The notes below the pieces were generated by a model, which saw nothing but the letters and a program-made list of their open reading frames with translations, ran no database searches and was not told the origin of the DNA. The position numbers were made by a program, and so were the translations under genes. Positions 57,854-64,000 of a DNA stretch of 64,000 bases are shown piece by piece. This stretch comes from Cercospora beticola (lineage: Eukaryota > Ascomycota > Dothideomycetes > Mycosphaerellales > Mycosphaerellaceae), in NCBI RefSeq assembly GCF_033473495.1, contig NC_088935.1, positions 248,001 to 312,000 of the forward strand, read 5' to 3'. Positions within the stretch are counted from its first letter, which is position 1; every line of letters begins with the position of its first letter.

Positions 57854-58312
57854 TCAATTATACGCCCTCGCTTGAGCAGCGGCATCAGCGTCCCTCGCCG
57901 CGACATTATCTCGTGCAGTCTGTGCCAATGTATCTTTCTGTGTTTGCGATTTCTGGGCGTCTAGTTGTTTGCCAAGCTTGCCTTTGCCTTGGGCTGCTTT
58001 TGCTCGCTCCTGTTGTTGAAATTATGTTAGTACGATGATTCGCACCACTTGCCACTGGCTCTATGCGATCGACAGAGCCATGTCTAGGAGTCTGGGATTC
58101 TGACGAACCTCTGCTGCCCTCGCCGCTGCTGATCCCGGTGGCTGCTGCTCTCCCGACGCACTCCCCAGTGTTCGCCCTGGTCCTGTCACCTTCGGAGGTG
58201 CGGCAGCGCGCGCATTGTTCGATGGAATTGGAGCATTGACGGGAGCAGCTCCTAGGGTGCGACCTTCGCCTTGGAAGTTCTCGTCTGAGCTCTTGCCGCA
58301 GCAGTTTCCCAT
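57854..58312 (-). CDS. Small dually lipidated (MGNCCG) fungal protein
   Basis: Two exons, 58312-58109 and 58009-57854, encode 119 aa. The N-terminus MGNCCGKSSDENFQ has Gly2 for N-myristoylation and Cys4-Cys5 for palmitoylation, so membrane anchoring is strongly predicted. The middle is Ala/Pro/Gly-rich with two copies of GRTLG(A/S)A. Exon 2 is helical and charged: ERAKAAQGKGKLGKQLDAQK, then SQTQKDTLAQTARD and AAQARAYN. I recall uncharacterised filamentous-ascomycete proteins with the same MGN start and GKLG-QL-AQK-QT tail, which supports the splice. The 99-nt intron has a perfect TACTAAC branch and CAG acceptor but a non-consensus GTTCGT donor. Without splicing, translation would stop 16 codons later and lose the conserved tail. 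Confidence 0.75.
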
Positions 58313-59173
58313 CGTGTACGTCTCGCAGTTCTGGCGCAATGAAGCAGGTGAGACAGCAAAGTGGCGCAGGTAGATATGTAGATGTGTTCTAGCAAGCTTA
58401 TATGGCTGGTGATTGCCTATGCCAGCCACGCGGCCGGTCTTGGGAGTGGTGGATGATCCATTCGCACATGGCCGTGAGCTGGGCGGCGCAGGTGAGGTAG
58501 CAGCCGAGCAGAGAGGCACCACGCGCAGAGCGGAGCGAAACGGGCTGTTCTAACTAACTTAGGGTCTGCCTGGGCTGACTTTGTGCTCTCGGCTATTGGC
58601 GCACGACAAAGATAATCGCAACTTCACCTCCAAGCGGGCAAAGGATTGCCACGACATCGAGCGCAGCCAGCAGCAAGAAGATCTACACCGCCATAGCAAG
58701 CAGCCGATTATCCAGGGCAGACAAACAAGACCACGATCCAGGATAGCCGCCGCCGACCACACGCGTGACGGGCTCGCGATGCTTGGCGGGCATCGTGTCC
58801 ATCAAGGTGCTCACGCTGCGCAAGTTCGCACAATTGACGTCGAGCAACCATGAACCCCTCTACTACCTCGACCTCCGGCATTCTGAGCCATCAATGTGCT
58901 TGATTCTTCTTCTTGCCTTCACTTCTTGACACGCCATATTGCGAAACCAGAGGCTCGTTTGTGGTGGCAGCATTCGTCGAGAGACACGCGTAGTACCGGA
59001 AGCGGCACCCCCACGGACCTTTCCACTGCCTCCACCCACGGCCAACACAAGCTTCTTGGTACAAAGGCTGAAAGGTCTCGAACTACCTTCTGCCCAAATC
59101 CAAGGGTCTTGCGCACGATCCACCTGTATCGACGAGCCGCAATCAGGTGTGTGGTAGAGAGGAGTCGTCAAGC
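58313..59173. other. Divergent intergenic region
   Basis: 860 bp between the MGNCCG gene and the C2H2 factor. Short shadow frames only. No element recognised. Confidence 0.45.
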
Positions 59174-60860
59174 ATGACGAGGTTCGAGGAGAGTGCTCTT
59201 CGCAATAGCGTCGCTGAGCAGAATCCCTCGACGCTGCCTTATTGGCATCCCTCCAGCCAGTTCTCCTCTCTGATCAGTCCGGACAATGGCCAAAGCGATC
59301 AGTTACAATACCAGGCTCTTGCGAGCGAGCAAATGCCCCCACCTTCGCAGCATTCCAGCAGCGAGCAGTCGACGGCATATTCACCGTTCAGTGACATCTC
59401 GCAATTGGCGCAGGAATTCGCACAGGCAGAGCAGTCTTCATCGGCGCAATACAGTCCTTTGGTATCAGTCAAGGTATGTTGCGCCATAGTTCCACCTACT
59501 CCATGCCATTCAAGCTGACATTTGTGCTATACAGACGCCTACCGGAACACGGACCGTACGGAGGCCTGGCCTGGCTGGAGCATCGGCCTTGGTCTGTGGA
59601 CGCTACTGCTGCCATTGGACCATAGATGGCGCAGCATGCCACCAACAGTTCGAAGATGCGAAGACGCTGAACGAACACATTCGCTCTCACCATGTGCGAG
59701 GCGCTGGGAGCTTCACATGTCAATGGCAAGGCTGCAACAAAGGCTCATTTCCCACGGCCAACAAACTGGTCCGACACGTTCATTCGCACACTGGATACAA
59801 GCCCTTTCAATGTCCAAGCTGTACACAGGCTTTCGTGACTAAGGACCAACTGGACAAGCACCTCACAACGCACACTGGAGCCAAAGACTTCGTATGCAGT
59901 TGGCCGGGTTGCGGGCGCTCGTTTGCAGTAAAGCACGCACTCGACGGCCACTTGAACAGTGTTCACTTGAAAGCGAAGAAGCATGTCTGCCCGCATTGCT
60001 CGCAAGCTTTCGACGATTCATCAAACCTTTCAAAGCATAAGAAGCAGGTCCACAACCCAGAGACTGGCATCAAGTGCCCAGCCAGGCACAGCCATGGATG
60101 CACATATGTCGACAGTCGAAAAGACAAGATGAAGGAACACTGCGAACGCGAATGCCACGGCCTAGAAATCGCCAACGACCCTCACAAATGGAATCTCTAC
60201 GTCCAAGGATTCAAATCCGCCTCAAAGAAAGCCGAATCTCGCCGATCCCGAGACATCAGCGGCACGCCCATGTCCCGCGCCTCCAGCATCTCGAGTATAC
60301 CGTTCGCTCCCACTCCCTTTCGAGTGCCAGCGTTCGAATGCAGTAAGCAGGACTGCAACATTCCTGTATGCATTCCTTGCAACCTTGATTGCAACGATTA
60401 TCATGACTTATTTCCTGATTACCATCTCCAGCCGTGCGATGATGCTGCTTGCGATCCCTGCGATCCTTGCAATGATCCCGACTGCGAAGAAGCTACGAGG
60501 CAGGAGTGCAACGGTGGTATCGAACCTTGCACGATTCAACATCATGATGAAATTCCACCTTGTACGATTCAACATCATGAGCCTTGCACACTTCAACATG
60601 GTGCTTCTTGCTCGATACATCCTCATCAGGCTGTTGCTTGTACGATTCAACATCATGAGCCTTGCAGGATACCGGATTGTCGGAGTGCGACTTCGACGCC
60701 TTCGGTATCGCAACCTCCTACGCCGCATGGACAGCAGGCGTTTTACGCTTATCATCCGATTAGTGGGCATGGGCAGAATGAGACGGGGTTTCAGGATGCT
60801 GAGCATCCTTTTCAGCTGAGTACAGCACAGCTCGATGAGTATATGTTTATGAACCAATGA
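59174..60860 (+). CDS. C2H2 zinc-finger transcription factor with Cys/His-repeat C-terminus
   Basis: Two exons, 59174-59473 and 59535-60860, over a 61-nt intron (GTATGT/CAG), encode 541 aa. The N-terminal 100 residues are Ser/Gln-rich, a possible activation region. About residues 119-305 carry five to six fingers: CCHWTIDGAACHQQF...H-x3-H, CQWQGCNKGSFPTANKLVRH, CPSCTQAFVTKDQLDKH, CSWPGCGRSFAVKHALDGH, CPHCSQAFDDSSNLSKH and a final CPARHSHGCTYVDSRKDKM. The arrangement recalls Zap1/ZafA-type zinc-responsive factors, but this is only a resemblance. Residues about 368-482 hold some 20 Cys and many His, including three CTIQHH units and one CTLQH, plus CDDAACDPCDPCNDPDC. This tail looks like a metal-binding region. 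Confidence 0.85.
60521..60671 (+). repeat. Coding repeat of CTIQHH units in the C2H2 factor
   Basis: The coding sequence for CTIQHH occurs three times (about 60529, 60562 and 60640) with nearly identical codons, e.g. ACGATTCAACATCATGA. A related CTLQHG unit lies between copies two and three. It is a recent-looking internal duplication within the last coding third. Confidence 0.75.
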
Positions 60861-61389
60861 CACTGGGATAAAGGGATAGAGGGCGGAGCGTGACATGATA
60901 GAGAGTGTGCTTCAGGGATGGGAGCGAAGTACGATTGGGGCACGATGAGGTACTGGCAGACGGAGCATGACGGGGACAATTAACGTCCGCCGTATCGAGA
61001 CGATTCAACGCATGCGAATTAGATACCCAACGATCTTCTTGAATGCATTTTAGCCATGAACTTATTGTTACATTTTCTCAGTCTACTGTTGGTACACTGT
61101 CCTCTAGCAGAGCCTTTTGCGGCACTTCGTCGAGCTAATTGCGTTTTACTGACTGCCATACCTGGCGCCAGGACTTTGTTTGCGTGGCATCTTTCTGACT
61201 TTTCTTGATGATCTGACCTGAGCTCGCCAGCTCATATGCGACCTCCAACGCCATCGCTCGAAACCCATCGCGTCTTTCGTCTCTTCAATGGGAGGCATGC
61301 ATGGTTGCACTGTCTTTTCGCTCTACTCCAGGCCTTTTCTTCACTCTCCCAAATGCCCCTTCCATCTTCGTGAAACTCAAGCCCCGCTC
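60861..61389. other. Convergent 3' intergenic region
   Basis: 529 bp between the C2H2 factor and rpb3, tail to tail. No gene or specific element seen. Confidence 0.5.
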
Positions 61390-62558
61390 TCAATACGGCC
61401 TTGACCCATACGGAGTAGTTCCATACACACTTCCCGCCCCATTACCATACGCCGTATTCCCACCATACGCCGTTCCACCTCCATACCCATCAGCTCCATA
61501 TGCCGTCCCTCCACCATACGCACTCTGCCCACCGTTCGTCATAGGATCCCCATTCGGACTGAAACCCCCATAACCATTCTGATCACCCGATTGTCCATCC
61601 GAGTTCAAATCTCGTATTATACCAGCCAATTTAGCCTGCAAGACCCGAATTCCCGAATGTAAAATCTGATCCGGAGGCATGACGCCCGTTCCTTCGAGTT
61701 CGAAATAGAAATTCGTGGGCTCTGCAGCATAATCAAAGGGTTCCCCTTCTTGCGGCGGTTCTTCCCAGTCGCCATTCTTTTGCGGTTCTGGCCATTCGGC
61801 TTTCGGGTCGGTTTCGTACCAAAGTGTTGTGTGCTTCAATTTGTTCCACGGATCGTATTCGAATCCTACGGCTGCTGTAGGTGCCCATTTTGCGTGTTCT
61901 TTCGCTATGCCTTTCTTTGCTATGCATTTTATTCGCAGTTCTTGGCCTTTGCGTAACTGGCAGATTAGAGGGCCTTGACCGGCTGGGTCGGCGATGATGG
62001 GTGAGCCGCGTGGGGGGAGGTCATCGGATGAGGAGCCGTTCATGGAGCTCGTGCGGTTGTACGTTGCGCCTGGAGCGCCGGATTCGACGAAGAGGTCTCG
62101 CGCGAAGACTTTGAGGTTTTGGTCGCTGTTGCGGTTGGCGGCGTTTAGTCGGAGGACGACGCTGCAGTTGTCGCAGTATTCGTCGCATGTGCAGTCTCGA
62201 AAATCTACCATTTCGTCTACGCCTTTTGTGCTCAGTGGGATGAGTCCCAATCGGTGCGCGAGGAATTCATCAGCGAGGACAGAGGTGTTGCTTTCGATTT
62301 GACAGAGATCGATCGCGATGGTGGGTACTTCTGCGAGCATTACGCGACGTACGGAGTTGGCGAGCGCGAGCGAGGTGTTGGACAATCGGAAGCGGATCGT
62401 GGTATTCGAAGTCTGCCATCGCCAAATGTGTTATTCTGCTTGTTCTGCACAAATGCGCTGAGACGCCTTCAGCGCTCGTCGCAAGCACCCACCTCTCGGA
62501 TTGTGATCTTTGGCCCGCTGTCATCGCCATCGGTGGCGCCGAATGCGTCGTAGTCCAT
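61390..62558 (-). CDS. rpb3: RNA polymerase II subunit RPB3 with Tyr/Gly-rich tail
   Basis: Two exons, 62558-62493 and 62412-61390, over an 80-nt intron, encode 362 aa. The joined N-terminus reads MDYDAFGATDGDDSGPKITI, then RETSNTTIRFRLSNTSLALA. Core RPB3/RpoA-like blocks follow: NSVRRVMLAEVPTIAIDLCQ, LAHRLGLIPLSTKG, the Zn-binding CTCDEYCDNCSV, IICQ-like GQGPLICQLRKGQELRIKCI, KWAPTAAVGFEYDPWNKL, and NFYFELEGTGVMPPDQIL. These are diagnostic of RPB3, which pairs with RPB11 to nucleate Pol II assembly. Beyond about residue 285 is a low-complexity tail dominated by Tyr, Gly, Ala and Thr in TAYGGG/TAYGGN-type repeats. That tail is absent from the compact bacterial/archaeal homologues. Confidence 0.95.
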
Positions 62559-63049
62559 GTTGTCGTTGTCTGTCTTCGAAATGCGCTGCTTCGTTCAGGC
62601 GGGGTCTTTTCAATGCAGTGTCCGCGCGTTCCAGAATGTGCTCGTAGCCTAAGTTGCGCGATGAAAGGCGAGAGTACGGAAGCGCAAAGAGAGTGGTTGT
62701 TGTAGTCGGCTTGTTGCGATGCCTTTCTTTCACGACGCGACTTTCGAGGTCGACATGCGCTAGCAGGGGTCTGCATGCTCAGTTCACGTGCTCAGAGCCT
62801 CACTGCACAACATGAATGGAACTTGCGATCGCGGAATAAAATATTCAAGAAGAAACGAGCGAACAATTTTTGACGAGTGATTTTCTTGTACTCTTATATG
62901 CACCGATTTTACCAATTACATATTGCAAGGACGCTATCACAACTAACCAGATCGCCAAATCTCGCTGCAAGCCCAACTCCCTGTATTCCTTTACCCAAAC
63001 GCCATCACCATGCGGCTACACTGCTATGCTCAAGTTGCACATCAATTCA
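62559..63049. other. Intergenic region upstream of rpb3
   Basis: About 490 bp holding the rpb3 promoter and the 3' end of the GPI-protein gene. AT-rich at 62820-62950. No further element recognised. Confidence 0.5.
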
Positions 63050-64000
63050 TTAGAACATCCAAGCGACGGCCAGGAAGGCACCAAGGACCACCCAGATCTT
63101 GCTGGGCCCGTGGACAGACGATGCACCTCCAGCAAAGAGGCCGGGGTCTGCTGTGCCACTTCCCTGCGAGAAGCCTCCAGCGATTGTCGTCGGAGGACCC
63201 ATCAATTCGGGGTCCTCAATTGTTGGGCTGGGTGTGGGCTTGTGAATGGTTGCCATTGTAGTGTTCAGAACAGGAAGGAACTGATGGCCCTGTGTTGGGT
63301 TGGCGGGCGAGAGCTGTACCTCAGATGCCGACCAGACGTTTGTGTAAGCAGGTGTAGTGGTCGCTGCAGGGATCGGGTAAGGTGCTTCGCCAGTAGCCTC
63401 TGAGCATGGAGTTTCTGGCAGTGGCTGAATTGGTGTTGGAAGGCCGGGAAAGAGTCCTGGTGCTTCTGTTGGTGCGGGTGGTTGCCCAGGTTCTCCACCA
63501 GGCAGAGACGGCATCACTGGGCCAATGTTGATGCTTGTCGGAGGCAGCATCGGCGCACTGGGTGCATGAGTCATGCTCCCGTTACCACAGTTGGACACCA
63601 CTGTGCTGTAGCTTGTCAAGGTTCCAGTGATGATGGTGAGAGTGGTCAGCGGGATCTCCGTGAGCGTCGAAGGAGGAAGGTCCGTCCAGATGGAAGCGGA
63701 GCTGGACAGAGTCGGCTCACTCGGCGGTGGTGCCAATGGATACGTACTGGATGGCGGGCCAAATGTTGGATATGAGGCTGGTGGAGCTGGAGCAGGCGGG
63801 AGCTCTGGGCCGGTGGTAGGCGCTGGAGGCAGAACGGGAGGCTGAGTGCTGGGCGGGAAGACCATGGTGCCATTGCCACAGTCAGATGTCACAGTGCTGA
63901 GGAACATCGAAGATCCCTTTGTGTATGTTACCGTTGTAACGTAGGATGGCAGAGACGCGGTGGGCAGCAGGTCGACATCTGGACTCAGCTCGTATTTGGT
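63050..64000 (-). CDS. GPI-anchored cell-wall protein, C-terminal part, cut by right window edge
   Basis: The frame is open from 64000 down to a stop at 63050, so the 5' end lies outside; about 316 residues are visible. It begins KYELSPDVDLLPTASLP and contains two related units with Cys-Gly-Asn-Gly: TSYVTT-like TYTKGSSMFLSTVTSDCGNG and TGTLTSYSTVVSNCGNG, each followed by Pro/Ser-rich linkers. The Pro, Thr and Ser content suggests heavy O-glycosylation. The C-terminus has a small-residue omega-site region (GGASSVHGPSK) and a hydrophobic tail IWVVLGAFLAVAWMF, the standard GPI-attachment signal. Cell wall or plasma membrane location follows. No enzymatic domain is visible in this portion. Confidence 0.8.
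   Translation of the reverse strand, partial: TKYELSPDVDLLPTASLPSYVTTVTYTKGSSMFLSTVTSDCGNGTMVFPPSTQPPVLPPAPTTGPELPPAPAPPASYPTFGPPSSTYPLAPPPSEPTLSSSASIWTDLPPSTLTEIPLTTLTIITGTLTSYSTVVSNCGNGSMTHAPSAPMLPPTSINIGPVMPSLPGGEPGQPPAPTEAPGLFPGLPTPIQPLPETPCSEATGEAPYPIPAATTTPAYTNVWSASEVQLSPANPTQGHQFLPVLNTTMATIHKPTPSPTIEDPELMGPPTTIAGGFSQGSGTADPGLFAGGASSVHGPSKIWVVLGAFLAVAWMF

Overview
The window is a nuclear fragment of a filamentous ascomycete (Pezizomycotina), most likely a dothideomycete of the Capnodiales/Mycosphaerellales type. The kingdom and phylum rest on what is visible. Nearly every multi-exon gene has short GT-AG introns (about 49-114 nt) with CTAAC/CTGAC-like branch sites. The gene set is eukaryotic and fungal: Gos1 SNARE, RPL35, RPB3, RFC1, MRPL16, Pol iota, App1, a peroxisomal ABCD half-transporter, LysM and GPI proteins. 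The order-level guess is inference only. Twenty-nine protein genes are supported, two of them cut by the window ends. No tRNA, rRNA, transposon or CRISPR array was seen.

Layout. 1-10 kb: N-terminal exons of gos1 (-), rpl35 (+), a membrane-anchored esterase (-), an HMG-box factor (-) and a DUF2470 membrane protein (-). 10.6-15 kb: two neighbouring low-complexity proteins that share a strictly alternating hydrophobic/polar C-terminal motif (called A and B here), then urease accessory ureG. 16-24 kb: a large GAS2-domain protein, a coiled-coil protein and Pol iota (-). 26-34 kb: a conserved-looking phospho-rich unknown, a methyltransferase-like membrane protein, a secreted Gly/Gln-repeat protein (-), a glycine-zipper protein and a cytochrome b561-like protein. 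34-43 kb: peroxisomal ABC transporter, a short zinc-finger-like protein (-) and a bHLH factor. 43-53 kb: MRPL16 and RFC1 as a divergent pair with an MCB box between them, an SDR, App1 (-) and a DUF1989 protein. 54-64 kb: a LysM plus lysozyme-like secreted protein preceded by a degenerate tandem repeat, a tiny MGNCCG lipid-anchored protein (-), a C2H2 factor with a Cys/His repeat tail, RPB3 with a Tyr/Gly tail (-), and a GPI cell-wall protein (-).

Most of the window is ordinary core genome and the genes do not form a single pathway. Loose links are DNA synthesis (RFC1, Pol iota), nitrogen/urea (UreG, DUF1989) and the cell surface (LysM-lysozyme, secreted repeat protein, GPI protein). The features most worth a second look are the shared C-terminal motif of A and B, the repeated switch from C-rich to G-rich coding strand within individual genes, the Cys/His repeat tail of the C2H2 factor, the LysM-lysozyme fusion with its upstream repeat, and the Tyr/Gly tail of RPB3.

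Exon borders were assigned by eye from splice consensus, reading phase and family alignment from memory. No database search was run.
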